A stretch of 64,000 bases of DNA from positions 3,378,501-3,442,500 of the forward strand of contig NZ_VFML01000001.1 of NCBI RefSeq assembly GCF_006715045.1. Direction: 5' to 3'. The stretch comes from Amycolatopsis cihanbeyliensis (GTDB lineage Bacteria; Actinomycetota; Actinomycetes; Mycobacteriales; Pseudonocardiaceae). A program made the position numbers and the translations under genes. Of the stretch, positions 9,879 to 18,916 are shown piece by piece. The notes beneath the pieces were generated by a model, which was not told where the DNA came from, searched no databases, and worked only from the letters and a program-made list of their open reading frames with translations. The first letter of the stretch is position 1. Each line of letters opens with the position of its first letter.

Positions 9879-12293
9879 ATGAGCGCAACCCAGCTCCTAC
9901 CCATCCTTCCGCTGGACGACGACGTGGTGCTGCCGGGCATGGTGGTACCGCTGGACCTCGGTGCGGCGGAGAGCAGCGCGGCGGTGGAGTCGGCGCGGGC
10001 AGGCGCGCCGAACGCGAGCGCGCTGCCCGGGATCCGTTCGGCGTCGGTGGCCAAGGCCGAGGTGCTGATCGTGCCGCGGCTGGAAGGCGAGTACGCCGAG
10101 ATCGGCACCGTGGCCACCGTGGAGCGGGTCGGCAGGGTGCCCGGCGGTGGCACGGCGGCACTCGTGCGCGGTACCCGGCGGGCCTTCGTCGGCGAGACCG
10201 GCGCCGGCCAGGGCGCGGCCCGCTGGGTGCACGCCGAGGAGGCCGTCGAGCCGCCCACCGGCGAGCGCGCGGCCGAGCTGGCCGCCGAGTTCAAGTCGGT
10301 GGTGGTCTCCCTGCTTCAGCAACGCGAGGTCTGGCAGATGCTGGACGCGGTGCAGCAGGTGGAGCAGCCGTCCGCGATCGCGGATCTGGCGGGCAACGCG
10401 CCGTACCTGAGCGCGACGCAGAAGCTCGAGTTGCTCCGCACGCTGGACGTGACCGAGCGGCTGGAGAAGGCACTGGAGTCCGGCCGGGAATACCTGGCCG
10501 AGCTCGAGGTCAGCGACACCATCCGCAAGGACGTCGCGGAGGGCATGGAGAAGCAGCAGAAGGAGTTCCTGCTGCGCCGCCAGCTGGAGGCGATCCGCAA
10601 GGAGCTCAGCGAGCTCACCGGGGAGCCCGGCGGCGAGGGTGACGAGGACTACCGGGCCAGGATCGAGGCGGCCGACCTGCCCGAACACGTGCACAAGGCC
10701 GCGCTGGCCGAGGTGGACAAGCTGGACCGGACCTCGGAGCAGTCCCCCGAGGGCGGCTGGATCCGCACCTGGCTGGACACCGTGCTGGACCTGCCGTGGA
10801 ACGAGCGGACCACCGACGTGCACGACATCGCCGGTGCCCGCGAGGTGCTGGACGCCGACCACGCCGGGCTGGCCGACGTGAAGGAACGGATCATCGAGTA
10901 CCTGGCGGTGCGCAAGCGGCGGGCCGAGGCGGGCAAGGGCCAGCTCGGCGGGCGGCGTTCCGGAGCCGTCCTGGCGCTGGCGGGGCCGCCCGGGGTCGGT
11001 AAGACCTCGCTCGGGGAGTCGGTGGCGAAGGCGATGGGCCGCAACTTCGTCCGGGTGGCACTCGGCGGGATCCGGGACGAAGCCGAGATCCGCGGGCACC
11101 GGCGCACCTACGTGGGGGCGCTGCCCGGCCGGATCGTGCGGGCCATCAAGGAATCCGGGTCGATGAACCCGGTGGTGCTGCTGGACGAGGTGGACAAGGT
11201 GGGCGCCGACTACCGGGGCGACCCGACCGCGGCGCTGCTGGAGGTGCTGGATCCCGAGCAGAACCACACCTTCCGCGACCACTACCTCGAGGTCGAGCTG
11301 GATCTGTCCGATGTGGTCTTCCTGGCCACCGCGAACGCGGTGGAGACCATCCCCGGGCCGCTGCTGGACCGGATGGAACTGGTGTCGCTGGACGGCTACA
11401 CCGAGCACGAGAAGGTCACCATCGCCCGCGACCACCTGCTGCCGAGGGAGCTGGAGCGGGCCGGGCTCGGCCAGGAGGACGTGCGGCTCACCGATACGGC
11501 GCTGAGCCGGATCGCGGCCGAGTACACCCGGGAGGCCGGGGTCCGGGACGCGAACCGCACCATCGCGAAGGTGCTCCGCAAGATCGCCACCAGGGCGGCG
11601 CTGGACGAGTTGACCCTGCCGGTGACGGTGGACGCGGCGGACCTGGACGGCTACCTCGGGCGACCGCGGCACCTGCCGGAGTCGTCCCTGCCCGTGGGTA
11701 GCCAGCGCACCGCGATCCCCGGCGTGGCGACGGGGCTGGCGGTGACCGGTGCCGGTGGTGACGTGTTGTACGTGGAGGCGTCGCTCGCCGACGCGGAGTC
11801 CGGGGGCACCGGGCTGTCGCTGACCGGCCAGCTGGGCGAGGTGATGAAGGAGTCGGCCCAGATCGCGCTCTCCTACCTGCGTTCCCGCGGCGCCGAGCTG
11901 GAACTGCCGGTGGCCGACCTGAAGGATCGCGGGGTGCACGTCCACGTTCCGGCGGGGGCGGTGCCCAAGGACGGGCCGTCCGCCGGGGTCACCATGACCA
12001 CGGCGCTGGCCTCGCTGCTGTCCGGGCGGGTGGCCCGCGCGGACGTGGCGATGACCGGGGAGGTGTCGCTGACCGGCCGGGTGCTGCCGATCGGCGGGGT
12101 GAAGCAGAAGCTGCTCGCCGCGCACCGGGCCGGGATCACCACGGTGATCATCCCGCAGCGTAACGAGCCGGACCTGGACGACGTGCCTGCCGAGGTGCTC
12201 GCCGCGCTGGAGGTGCACCCGGTGTCCAGCGTGCGCGAGGTGCTGGACCTGGCGCTCACCCCGGCCGCCACCCCGCTGCCGCAGGCGGCGTGA
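9879..12293 (+). CDS. lon: ATP-dependent protease Lon (La)
   Basis: Hexameric AAA+ protease that degrades misfolded and regulatory proteins in the cytoplasm. ATG 9879 is preferred over GTG 9873 because GAGGAG lies 8 nt upstream. The 804-aa product has the N-terminal substrate-binding domain (LPILPLDDDVVLPGMVVPL), Walker A GPPGVGKTS, Walker B PVVLLDEVDKVG, and the C-terminal protease domain. The catalytic Ser is in KDGPSAGVTM and the Lys in GGVKQKLLAAHRAG. The length is normal. A HAIR-like operator lies upstream and a strong hairpin follows, so it is monocistronic. Confidence 0.97.
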   Translation: MSATQLLPILPLDDDVVLPGMVVPLDLGAAESSAAVESARAGAPNASALPGIRSASVAKAEVLIVPRLEGEYAEIGTVATVERVGRVPGGGTAALVRGTRRAFVGETGAGQGAARWVHAEEAVEPPTGERAAELAAEFKSVVVSLLQQREVWQMLDAVQQVEQPSAIADLAGNAPYLSATQKLELLRTLDVTERLEKALESGREYLAELEVSDTIRKDVAEGMEKQQKEFLLRRQLEAIRKELSELTGEPGGEGDEDYRARIEAADLPEHVHKAALAEVDKLDRTSEQSPEGGWIRTWLDTVLDLPWNERTTDVHDIAGAREVLDADHAGLADVKERIIEYLAVRKRRAEAGKGQLGGRRSGAVLALAGPPGVGKTSLGESVAKAMGRNFVRVALGGIRDEAEIRGHRRTYVGALPGRIVRAIKESGSMNPVVLLDEVDKVGADYRGDPTAALLEVLDPEQNHTFRDHYLEVELDLSDVVFLATANAVETIPGPLLDRMELVSLDGYTEHEKVTIARDHLLPRELERAGLGQEDVRLTDTALSRIAAEYTREAGVRDANRTIAKVLRKIATRAALDELTLPVTVDAADLDGYLGRPRHLPESSLPVGSQRTAIPGVATGLAVTGAGGDVLYVEASLADAESGGTGLSLTGQLGEVMKESAQIALSYLRSRGAELELPVADLKDRGVHVHVPAGAVPKDGPSAGVTMTTALASLLSGRVARADVAMTGEVSLTGRVLPIGGVKQKLLAAHRAGITTVIIPQRNEPDLDDVPAEVLAALEVHPVSSVREVLDLALTPAATPLPQAA

Positions 12294-12301
12294 GCCCGGT
12301 G

Positions 12302-12337
12302 GGTGTCCCCCTGGCTGGAACTGGCCAGGGGGACACC
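12302..12337 (+). terminator. Rho-independent terminator of lon
   Basis: A 14-bp perfect stem, GGTGTCCCCCTGGC (12302-12315) with its complement (12324-12337), has an 8-nt loop and is followed by TGTTT. It lies 8 bp after the lon stop codon. Confidence 0.85.
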
Positions 12338-12442
12338 TGTTTCGCCGGAAGTTCATCCGGCCGTTCACTGCCGGAACCTACCTGGAGTGGTTGTTCTCGT
12401 ACCTTCCGTTGCGCTCCCACCCCAGCGGCACAGGAGGACGCA

Positions 12443-13597
12443 GTGCGACGACGGAACTTCCTACGTGCGGCGACGATCGGTGTCGGCGTCGCGGCCTTCG
12501 GCAACACACTGACCCCCTCGGCCATGGCCGCGCCCGCGCAGAACGGGCCCAGCCCGTACGGGCCGCTCCAGCCCGCCGACGGCAACGGGATCCGGCTCCC
12601 GGATGGCTTCACCAGCCGGGTGATCGCCCGCTCCGGCGAGCGGGTCGCGGGTTACACCTGGCATGAGGCCCCGGACGGTGGCGCGGTGTTCGCCGATGGC
12701 TCCGGCTGGATCTACGTGTCCAACTCCGAGGTCTACTTCGGCGGCGGGGCCGGCGCCGTCCGGTTCGACGCCAGCGGCAACATCACCGGCGCCTACCGGA
12801 TCCTGAACGGGACCAGGGTGAACTGTGCCGGCGGCGCCATGCCATGGAACACCTGGCTTTCCTGCGAGGAGATCGACCGCGGCTACGTCTACGAGACCGA
12901 CCCGTGGGGCCCGGCCTCGGCCGCGGTGCGGCGCCCGGCGATGGGCCGGTTCAAGCACGAGGCGGCCGCGGCGGACCCGGTGCGCAAGGTGGTGTACATG
13001 ACCGAGGACGTCTCGGACGGGCGGTTCTACCGGTTCATCCCGGACACCTGGGGCGACCTGTCCGCGGGCACGCTGCAGGTGCTGGTCGCGGACGGAGGGA
13101 CGTCCGGCGGCTTCGGCTGGGCCACCGTGCCGGACCCGGACGGCTCGCCAACCGCGACCCGGCACCAGGTGCCCGGGTCGAAGTCCTTCGACGGCGGCGA
13201 GGGCCTGCACTACGCGAACGACACCGCCTGGTTCACCACCAAGGGCGACAACCGGGTGTGGCAGCTCGACCTCGCCGGCGGTACCTACGAGCTGGCCTAC
13301 GACGACAGCCTTGTCGACCCCGGCTCGCCCCCGCTGTCCGGAGTGGACAACGTCACGGGGTCCGGCTTCGGCGACCTGTACGTTGCCGAGGACGGCGGCA
13401 ACATGGAGATCTGCGTCATCACCCCGGACGACATCGTGGCGCCGTTCCTGCGGGTGACCGGGCAGGGTTCCTCGGAGATCACCGGCCCGGCCTTCACCCC
13501 GGCCGGTGACCGGTTGTACTTCTCCTCGCAACGTGGCACCTCCGGTTCCTCCAGCGGCGGAATCACCTACGAGGTGACCGGCCCTTTCCGGACCTGA
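12443..13597 (+). CDS. Tat-exported PhoX/DUF839-family protein
   Basis: A 384-aa exported protein of the PhoX (DUF839) family, whose best-known members are Ca/Fe-dependent alkaline phosphatases with a beta-propeller fold. The GTG start follows AGGAGG by 5 nt. The N-terminus RRRNFLRAATIGVG is a twin-arginine signal with likely cleavage after SAMA. Family marks are HEAPDGGAVF, GWIYVSNSE, GGAMPWNTWLSCEE and GDNRVWQLDL. It is much shorter than classical PhoX (about 600 aa or more), so phosphatase activity is an inference. It converges with the DedA gene, overlapping it by 35 bp. Confidence 0.8.
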   Translation: MRRRNFLRAATIGVGVAAFGNTLTPSAMAAPAQNGPSPYGPLQPADGNGIRLPDGFTSRVIARSGERVAGYTWHEAPDGGAVFADGSGWIYVSNSEVYFGGGAGAVRFDASGNITGAYRILNGTRVNCAGGAMPWNTWLSCEEIDRGYVYETDPWGPASAAVRRPAMGRFKHEAAAADPVRKVVYMTEDVSDGRFYRFIPDTWGDLSAGTLQVLVADGGTSGGFGWATVPDPDGSPTATRHQVPGSKSFDGGEGLHYANDTAWFTTKGDNRVWQLDLAGGTYELAYDDSLVDPGSPPLSGVDNVTGSGFGDLYVAEDGGNMEICVITPDDIVAPFLRVTGQGSSEITGPAFTPAGDRLYFSSQRGTSGSSSGGITYEVTGPFRT

Positions 13598-14270
13598 TCG
13601 GCCGAGTGGCCTCGGTGTCGTGCCGGCCGTCGCCGTGGCGCCGGTCCCGCAGCCGGATGACGACGAACCCGGCGACGGCCAGCACCACCGCGCCGATCAC
13701 GACCTTCTGCACGATCCCGGAGTAGTCCTCGACCAGGTGCCAGTTCTCGCCGAGGGTGTACCCGGCAACCACGAAGATGGTGTTCCACAGCAGGCTGCCG
13801 AGCGTGGTCAGGCCGAGGAACCGCCACACCGGCATCCGCTCGATCCCCGCCGGTAGCGAGATGAAGCTGCGGAACAGCGGCACCATCCGGCCGAGGAACA
13901 CCGCCTTGGCGCCGTGCCGGGCGAACCAGGCCTCGGTGCGGTCGAAGTCGCCCACCTTGACCAGCGGGATCCGGACCACGATCGCCCTGGTGCGCTCGCG
14001 GCCGAGCAGCGCGCCGAGGTAGTACACGAGGATCGCGCCGAGCACCGAGCCGACGGTGGTCCACAGCAGGGCGCCGGCAAGGCTGAAGGTGCCCTGGCTG
14101 GCGGAGAACCCGGCCAGCGGCAACACGATCTCGCTGGGGATCGGCGGGAACAGGTTGTCCAGTCCGACGATCACGGCGGCGCCCGGCCCGCCGAGCGACG
14201 CCATCAGGTCCACGGCCCAGCCGGCAAGACCGTCGACGGGTTCGGGGGCTGCTGCCAGATGCATGGTCAT
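13563..14270 (-). CDS. DedA/VTT-family membrane protein
   Basis: A 235-aa integral membrane protein of the DedA (SNARE-associated, VTT) family, which includes lipid scramblases/flippases for undecaprenyl phosphate and phosphatidylethanolamine. The family core is clear: NLFPPIPSEIVLPLAGF near residues 39-55, the reentrant-loop glycine-rich part, FLGRMVPLFRSFISLPAG, and GSLLWNTIFVVAGYTLG. A basic tail follows the last membrane segment. The gene overlaps the 3' end of the convergent PhoX-like gene by 35 bp and is divergent from the sensor kinase. Confidence 0.9.
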   Translation of the reverse strand: MTMHLAAAPEPVDGLAGWAVDLMASLGGPGAAVIVGLDNLFPPIPSEIVLPLAGFSASQGTFSLAGALLWTTVGSVLGAILVYYLGALLGRERTRAIVVRIPLVKVGDFDRTEAWFARHGAKAVFLGRMVPLFRSFISLPAGIERMPVWRFLGLTTLGSLLWNTIFVVAGYTLGENWHLVEDYSGIVQKVVIGAVVLAVAGFVVIRLRDRRHGDGRHDTEATRPIRSGKGRSPRR

Positions 14271-14410
14271 GAACGGCCTTTCCCGCGGTAGGTGGTCGGA
14301 CGGCTGTCGAAGCTAGGCCGGTCCGGGCGCGCGGGCGCTGGGGTTCGCGGCAGGGCACCTTGCGGAAAACCACAGTTCGCCGGTCCGGGCGCCCCGGCTA
14401 ACCTGCGGGT

Positions 14411-15586
14411 ATGTCCATTCCGTTGGGCGAGGGCCCGGTACGCGGCCTCGCCAGGGGCACCGCCGGGCTGGCGCTCGGGGCCGCGGCCGCGTTCGCCGAG
14501 CTGTCCTTCGCGGTGCTCGCCGCGCCGTGGCTGGCCCTACCCGCGGCCCGGCCGCGGGTGGCCGCCGGTGTCCGGGCACTGGTGGAGTGGGAACGCGTGC
14601 GGCTGGCGCGGTACTTCGGGGACGAGGTGCCCGCCGAGTACTCGCCCGGTCGCGGGCTACGGTACCTGGCGCTGAGGTCCATTGTGGGCGGTCTCGGCGC
14701 CGGCACCTTCCTGCTGATGCTCTACGGCGCGGTCTCCGTCGCGATCATGGCCTGGCAGGCGGTGTCCGGGCGCCCGATCGGCGGTGGCGAGTCGCTGGAC
14801 TGGTACGACCCGATCGTGCTCGTGCTGTTCGGCGGCCTGCTTGCTTTTCTTGCGGTGCAAGGTCTCTTGGGTGTCGCTACGCTGGACCGCAGGCTAGCCA
14901 AGCATCTTCTCAGTCCAACGAACCAGGAGCTGTTGCGGCGCAGGGTGTCGGTGCTCACCTCTACCCGGGCAGAAGTGGTGGAGGCGGTCAACGACGAGCG
15001 GCGGCGGATCGAGCGTGCCCTGCACGACGGGGTGCAGCAGCGGCTGGTCACCCTCGGCATGATCCTGGGCAGAGCCCGGCGGGCAGGCGCCCCCGAACGG
15101 TCCGGGGAGTTGCTGCGGCAGGCGCACGAGCAGGCCCAGCAGGCGCTGCTGGACCTGCGGGAGGTGGCGTGGCGGGTGTATCCGGTGGCGCTGGACGAGG
15201 GCGGGCTGCACAGCGCGCTGGAGTCGCTGGCCGAGCACTCCAGCGTGCCGGTGGTGCTGCGCTACCGGTTCGCCGAGCGGGTGGACACGGCGACCGAGAC
15301 GATCGCGTACTTCGTGGTGTCCGAGGCGGTCACCAACGCGATCAAGCATGCGGCGGCGACCCGGATCGAGGTGGACGTGCGGCCCGCGGATGCGGCGCTG
15401 GTCACCGTGATCCAGGACGACGGGATCGGCGGCGCGCGGCCGGACGGCGGCGGGCTTTCCGGCCTGCGCCGCCGGGTCGCCGCCGCCGACGGCGAGTTCA
15501 CGGTGCACAGCCCACTCGGCGGCCCCACCACCGTCACCGCACACCTGCCGACCGCGGACGGGGAGGGGCAGGCGTGCGGGTGGTGA
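14411..15586 (+). CDS. Sensor histidine kinase, NarL/DesK type
   Basis: A 391-aa two-component sensor. Hydrophobic segments occur at about residues 15-45, 90-115 and 135-155, consistent with a membrane-bound input domain. The HisKA_3 phosphoacceptor block is ERRRIERALHDGVQQRLVTL (His about 210). The ATPase domain has EAVTNAIKHA (N-box) and DDGIGGARPDGGGLSGLRRRV (G-boxes). The stimulus is unknown. The stop overlaps the start of the response regulator gene, so the two are translationally coupled and form one system. Confidence 0.92.
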   Translation: MSIPLGEGPVRGLARGTAGLALGAAAAFAELSFAVLAAPWLALPAARPRVAAGVRALVEWERVRLARYFGDEVPAEYSPGRGLRYLALRSIVGGLGAGTFLLMLYGAVSVAIMAWQAVSGRPIGGGESLDWYDPIVLVLFGGLLAFLAVQGLLGVATLDRRLAKHLLSPTNQELLRRRVSVLTSTRAEVVEAVNDERRRIERALHDGVQQRLVTLGMILGRARRAGAPERSGELLRQAHEQAQQALLDLREVAWRVYPVALDEGGLHSALESLAEHSSVPVVLRYRFAERVDTATETIAYFVVSEAVTNAIKHAAATRIEVDVRPADAALVTVIQDDGIGGARPDGGGLSGLRRRVAAADGEFTVHSPLGGPTTVTAHLPTADGEGQACGW

Positions 15587-16218
15587 TCGCCGAGGACTCG
15601 ACGCTGCTGCGGGAGGGACTGGCGCGGCTGCTGGCCGAGGAGGGGCACGAGGTGGTGGCCTCGGTCGGCGACGGGCAGGGGCTGCTGTCCGCCACCGGCG
15701 CGTACCGGCCGGACGTGATCGTCACCGACATCCGGATGCCGCCGACACACACCGACGAGGGCCTGCGCGCGGCGCTGGAGATCCGCGAGCGCTGGCCGGA
15801 GGTCGGGGTGCTGGTGCTGTCCCAGTACGTGGAGAAGCGGTACGCCACCGAGTTGATCACCGGGGAGCACGGCCGGGTCGGCTACCTGCTCAAGGACCGG
15901 GTGACCCAGGTCGGGGAGTTCCTGGACGCGCTGGAACGGGTGGGCGCGGGGGGTGCCGCGTTCGATCCGGAGGTGGTGCGCAGGCTACTGGCGCGCACCA
16001 GCCACACCGATCCGCTCGGCAAGCTGACCGAGCGCGAGCAGGACGTGCTCGCGCTGATGGCGCAGGGCCACACCAACGCCGGTGTCGCCGGCCGGCTCTA
16101 TGTCTCGCAGAGCGCGGTGGAGAAGCACGTCAACGCGATCTTCGACAAACTGGGGCTGGCGCACACCACCGGCTTCAGCAGGCGGGTGCTGGCCGTGCTG
16201 CGTTACCTGGGTAGCTGA
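15574..16218 (+). CDS. LuxR/NarL-family response regulator
   Basis: A 214-aa partner of the upstream kinase. The receiver domain starts RVVIAEDSTLLREGL (acidic pocket residues E and D) and has the phosphoacceptor Asp in PDVIVTDIRMPP and the Lys in GYLLKDRV. The C-terminal LuxR-type helix-turn-helix reads LTEREQDVLALMAQGHTN...YVSQSAVEKHVNAIFDKLGL. The GTG start at 15574 lies within the end of the kinase gene, preceded by GGGGAGGGG. It ends 7 bp from the convergent MBL-fold gene. Targets are unknown. Confidence 0.93.
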   Translation: MRVVIAEDSTLLREGLARLLAEEGHEVVASVGDGQGLLSATGAYRPDVIVTDIRMPPTHTDEGLRAALEIRERWPEVGVLVLSQYVEKRYATELITGEHGRVGYLLKDRVTQVGEFLDALERVGAGGAAFDPEVVRRLLARTSHTDPLGKLTEREQDVLALMAQGHTNAGVAGRLYVSQSAVEKHVNAIFDKLGLAHTTGFSRRVLAVLRYLGS

Positions 16219-16225
16219 GCGCGGA

Positions 16226-17335
16226 TCAGGCCAGGGTCTGCCACCAGCCGTCCACCGGTGGTGGGTCGTCGACGTCGATCCGCTCGCCCGGGGGTGGCAG
16301 CGCGAGCGGCACCGCCTGTGCCTTGGCCTCGGTCCATACCCGGTCGGCCGGTTCGGTCCAGTCGTGCAGGGCGAGGTTGAAGGTCGCCCAGTGCACCGGG
16401 ACGAGCAGCCCGCCGCGCAGGTCGAGGTGTGCCCGCACCCCCTCCTCCGGGGTCATGTGGATATCCGGCCAGTGCACGTCATAGGCCCCGACCTGCACCA
16501 GCGCGGCGTCGAAGGGGCCGTACTCGGCGCCGATGGCGGCGTAGCCGGCGAAGTAGCCGGAGTCTCCGGTGTAGAACAGCCTGCGCCGGGGACCGGCGAC
16601 CACCCAGGATGCCCACAGGGTGTCGTCATTGGTCAATCGCCGGCCGGAGAAGTGCTGTGCCGCGGTCGCGGTGAGCCGCAGGCCACCGAGTTCCACCTGC
16701 TCGGCCCAGTCCAGCTCGATGATCCTGGACTCGGGCACCCGCCAGCGCCGCAGGTGGGCGCCGACGCCGAGCGGGACCACGAAGGGCGCGTCCTGGGTGC
16801 CGGTGAGCACGCGCACGCTGGCCAGGTCGAGGTGGTCGTAGTGGTCGTGCGAGATGACAATGGCGTCCAGCGGCGGTAGGTCCGCCAGCGGGCAGGGCGG
16901 CGCGTGCAGCCGCCGCGGCCCCAGGAAGCCGGCCGGTGAGCAGCGCTCGCTCCACACCGGATCGAACAGCACCCGGCCACCGTCGATCTCGGCCAGGGCG
17001 GAGGCGTGCCCGTACCAGGTGAGGTACAGCTCCCCGGGTCCGCCGCGCGGCGCGGGTTCGGGGCGGGCGATCGGCACGGCGGCCACCGGGCGTCGGGTCT
17101 GCGTGCCGAACAGCAGCTCACGCAGGACCCTGCGGTAGGTACCGGGCGGCATCACCTGCCGGGGCGCGAGGTTGTGGAACTTCCCTTCGCGGAACCGGGT
17201 GGACCGCCGTATCCGCTCGAGATCGGCGCCGTTCGGCCTGCCGCCCAAGGCGACCAGGACATCGCGCAGTGCGACTCCCGCGGCCGCGGCCGCCGTGGCG
17301 GCGGCCGCGGTGCCCAGTGCCCGACCCAGCTTCAT
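16226..17335 (-). CDS. Metallo-beta-lactamase-fold hydrolase, NAPE-PLD/UlaG-like
   Basis: A 369-aa enzyme of the metallo-beta-lactamase superfamily, closest in layout to NAPE-phospholipase D-like and UlaG-like hydrolases. The metal site HDHYDHLD is near residue 160. Other ligands are seen in AAQHFSGR, YTGDSGYFAGY and VPVHWATFNLALHDW. The N-terminus is an Ala-rich hydrophobic stretch (about residues 5-30) that may be a membrane anchor or a poor signal peptide. Start ATG with GGAGAGGCGG just upstream. It stands alone; the substrate, perhaps a phospholipid or lactone, is not known. Confidence 0.85.
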   Translation of the reverse strand: MKLGRALGTAAAATAAAAAGVALRDVLVALGGRPNGADLERIRRSTRFREGKFHNLAPRQVMPPGTYRRVLRELLFGTQTRRPVAAVPIARPEPAPRGGPGELYLTWYGHASALAEIDGGRVLFDPVWSERCSPAGFLGPRRLHAPPCPLADLPPLDAIVISHDHYDHLDLASVRVLTGTQDAPFVVPLGVGAHLRRWRVPESRIIELDWAEQVELGGLRLTATAAQHFSGRRLTNDDTLWASWVVAGPRRRLFYTGDSGYFAGYAAIGAEYGPFDAALVQVGAYDVHWPDIHMTPEEGVRAHLDLRGGLLVPVHWATFNLALHDWTEPADRVWTEAKAQAVPLALPPPGERIDVDDPPPVDGWWQTLA

Positions 17336-17498
17336 CCGCCTCTCCCTTGTCCTGCCTGCGCCATCATGATCTCACCGTTCGGCGGCCGGGACAGCGCGGG
17401 CCGGCAGGGGTTCCCCTACCGGTCAGTCCTGGTCAACCCGCGGGTCACCGGTGGTGCACGTGCCCGGTCGGGCATCCAGGTCGCGAGAGCCGCGGTGA

Positions 17499-18212
17499 TC
17501 AACCCGGCGGCCGGCTGCGCGCGGCCTCCTGCCAGGCCGTGATCCGCCGGATGATCATGATGATCAGCACCGCGCCGCCAAGGGTGAGGACCGTGCCGAC
17601 GGTCCCGACCACGGCCGCGGTGTGCAGCGAGCCGACGGTGGGATCGCGCAGCACGATGCCCGCGACGTAGCGGTCGAGGAAGCCCGCCACGAGCACCGAC
17701 GCCCACCAGCAACCGATCAGCGGCGTGCCCGGCACGCGGCCGAGGTCGTAGGTGGTCCACTCGGGGGCCGGCCTGCTCGTCTTCCAGATGTCGCTGATGA
17801 TCATCGGTGGAACCCAGAAGTTCACGATCGGGCAGAACCAGCCACCGACCACCCAGCCCCGTCCGCGGCGATGCTGGGCCATCGTCATGGCCTCGGAGTT
17901 GGATCGCGCCCGCCACAGCCACCCCAGTAAGGCGACGCCGGACAGCGACAACGCACCCAGGTAGAGGCCGGCGACGACGGCCGAGGCGTTGTCGGCCGCG
18001 TCCAGATCGGCCACGAGCACACCGGGCACGCCATCGAGGTAGTCGCGAACCACCAGGTAGGAGCGCCAGGCGGTCCAACTGCTCGCGACCGCCATGACCG
18101 TGGCCGTCCCGATCAGCACGGCGGCCACCGTCGCCATCCCGCTCATCGGCCGGACCACCTTGCCGTCCGGCGCCGGCTCCGCGGTCACGCTGATCGATTC
18201 CGGCTCGCTCAT
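17499..18212 (-). CDS. DUF4328 multi-pass membrane protein
   Basis: A 237-aa membrane protein with four likely transmembrane segments (about residues 24-48, 78-100, 162-180 and 195-222). The family-typical stretch GWVVGGWFCPIVNFWVPPMIISDIW (residues about 120-145; given here in part) marks DUF4328, a family common in actinomycetes and of unknown function. The start ATG follows GAGGGGTGGGG. It is the last chromosomal gene before the mobile region on the right. Confidence 0.8.
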   Translation of the reverse strand: MSEPESISVTAEPAPDGKVVRPMSGMATVAAVLIGTATVMAVASSWTAWRSYLVVRDYLDGVPGVLVADLDAADNASAVVAGLYLGALSLSGVALLGWLWRARSNSEAMTMAQHRRGRGWVVGGWFCPIVNFWVPPMIISDIWKTSRPAPEWTTYDLGRVPGTPLIGCWWASVLVAGFLDRYVAGIVLRDPTVGSLHTAAVVGTVGTVLTLGGAVLIIMIIRRITAWQEAARSRPPG

Positions 18213-18324
18213 GCCCCACCCCTCTGCCCGGCCGGCGACTCCCCCCGCACCCCGCAGGGCATCGCCCCCCCGCCGGCACTACGTTTCACCCCGCTGAACG
18301 CACTCGGTGGGCGGGCATGCGAAA

Positions 18325-18362
18325 ACGCCCCGCCGTCCTGCGCGCGCAGGACGGCGGGGCGT
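18325..18362 (-). terminator. Hairpin fused to the relic att site
   Basis: A near-perfect palindromic stem, ACGCCCCGCCGTCCTG and complement, spans 18325-18362. It is followed on the minus strand by TTTTCGC, so it terminates minus-strand transcripts. It abuts the tRNA-Tyr-like fragment at 18364-18378 and stands where the terminator of an intact tRNA gene would be. Confidence 0.8.
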
Positions 18363-18363
18363 A

Positions 18364-18412
18364 CCGGCTGATCTACAGAGCGCCGCACGAACATGGCCTG
18401 ACCTGCACTTTT
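18364..18412. other. Relic attachment site of an older tRNA-Tyr element
   Basis: CCGGCTGATCTACAG (18364-18378) matches the tRNA-Tyr anticodon arm at the current att core in 14 of 15 bases. After exactly 20 nt it is followed by TGACCTGCACTTTT (18399-18412). At the active left end, CCGGCTGATTTACAG (20265-20279) is likewise followed after 20 nt by TGACCTGCACTTT (20300-20312). The shared spacing argues for a common integrase-site layout rather than chance. Confidence 0.65.
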
Positions 18413-18427
18413 ACTGCCCGCCGGGAT

Positions 18428-18451
18428 AACTCTGGGACACATTAGCGACAG
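18428..18451. repeat. 24-bp direct repeat, copy 1
   Basis: The 24-bp sequence containing CTCTGGGACACATTAGCG recurs at 20108-20131 in the same orientation with two mismatches. The two copies enclose about 1.66 kb of decayed genes. It may be the end of a lost insertion sequence; the family cannot be named from sequence alone. Confidence 0.6.
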
Positions 18452-18522
18452 GGCACCCAGCAACCCAGCAGCAGCCGCCCGGACCGCTCGTATGCAGTGA
18501 GCGCAGCCGGTAGTATCGCCGC

Positions 18523-18795
18523 ATGGCGAGCATGGCTGAGCTGGAGGCACGAGTGGCCGCGCTGGAGGCCGAGCACGCCGACTATCGGGCGGTGCTGGCG
18601 GCCGTCAACGCCCTGGGGGAAAACCAGCGCGAGCAGGCGGCCCAGCTTCGAGCCTTGGCACAGCAGCAAGCCGAAACGACGGCTCAGCTTCGCTCCCTGG
18701 CCCAGCAGCAGGGCGACACGAACACCCGCGTCCGCTCGATCGAGGACAACCTGGCAGAGGTCAAGGACCTGCTCGTACGCGCACCCGATCGCTAG
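18523..18795 (+). CDS. Small coiled-coil protein
   Basis: A 90-aa protein predicted almost wholly as coiled coil: heptad-like patterns run from ELEARVAALEAEH through RVRSIEDNLAEVKDLLV, with two QQQ-containing repeats (LRALAQQQAE and LRSLAQQQGD). No enzyme domain is visible. ATG 18523 is used; ATG 18532 is possible, and the ribosome site is weak. Similar small coiled-coil ORFs are found beside AICEs and DUF397 loci in actinomycetes, but no function is known. It lies in the probable old-element block. Confidence 0.6.
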   Translation: MASMAELEARVAALEAEHADYRAVLAAVNALGENQREQAAQLRALAQQQAETTAQLRSLAQQQGDTNTRVRSIEDNLAEVKDLLVRAPDR

Positions 18796-18916
18796 TCAGC
18801 ACTCCCGGCGGCATGCAGCCCCTGAGATCACCGGAGAGCTATGCCGCGCGGGCCCGAGACTACTCGGCCGTCTACGGCCATCTCAGGGTCTCGAACCCCG
18901 TTCCCGCAGTATCAGG

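Noticed and set aside
9897..12368. An 823-aa open frame opposite lon
   Set aside because: Low-complexity antisense frame typical of high-GC genes; lon is recognised over its full length.
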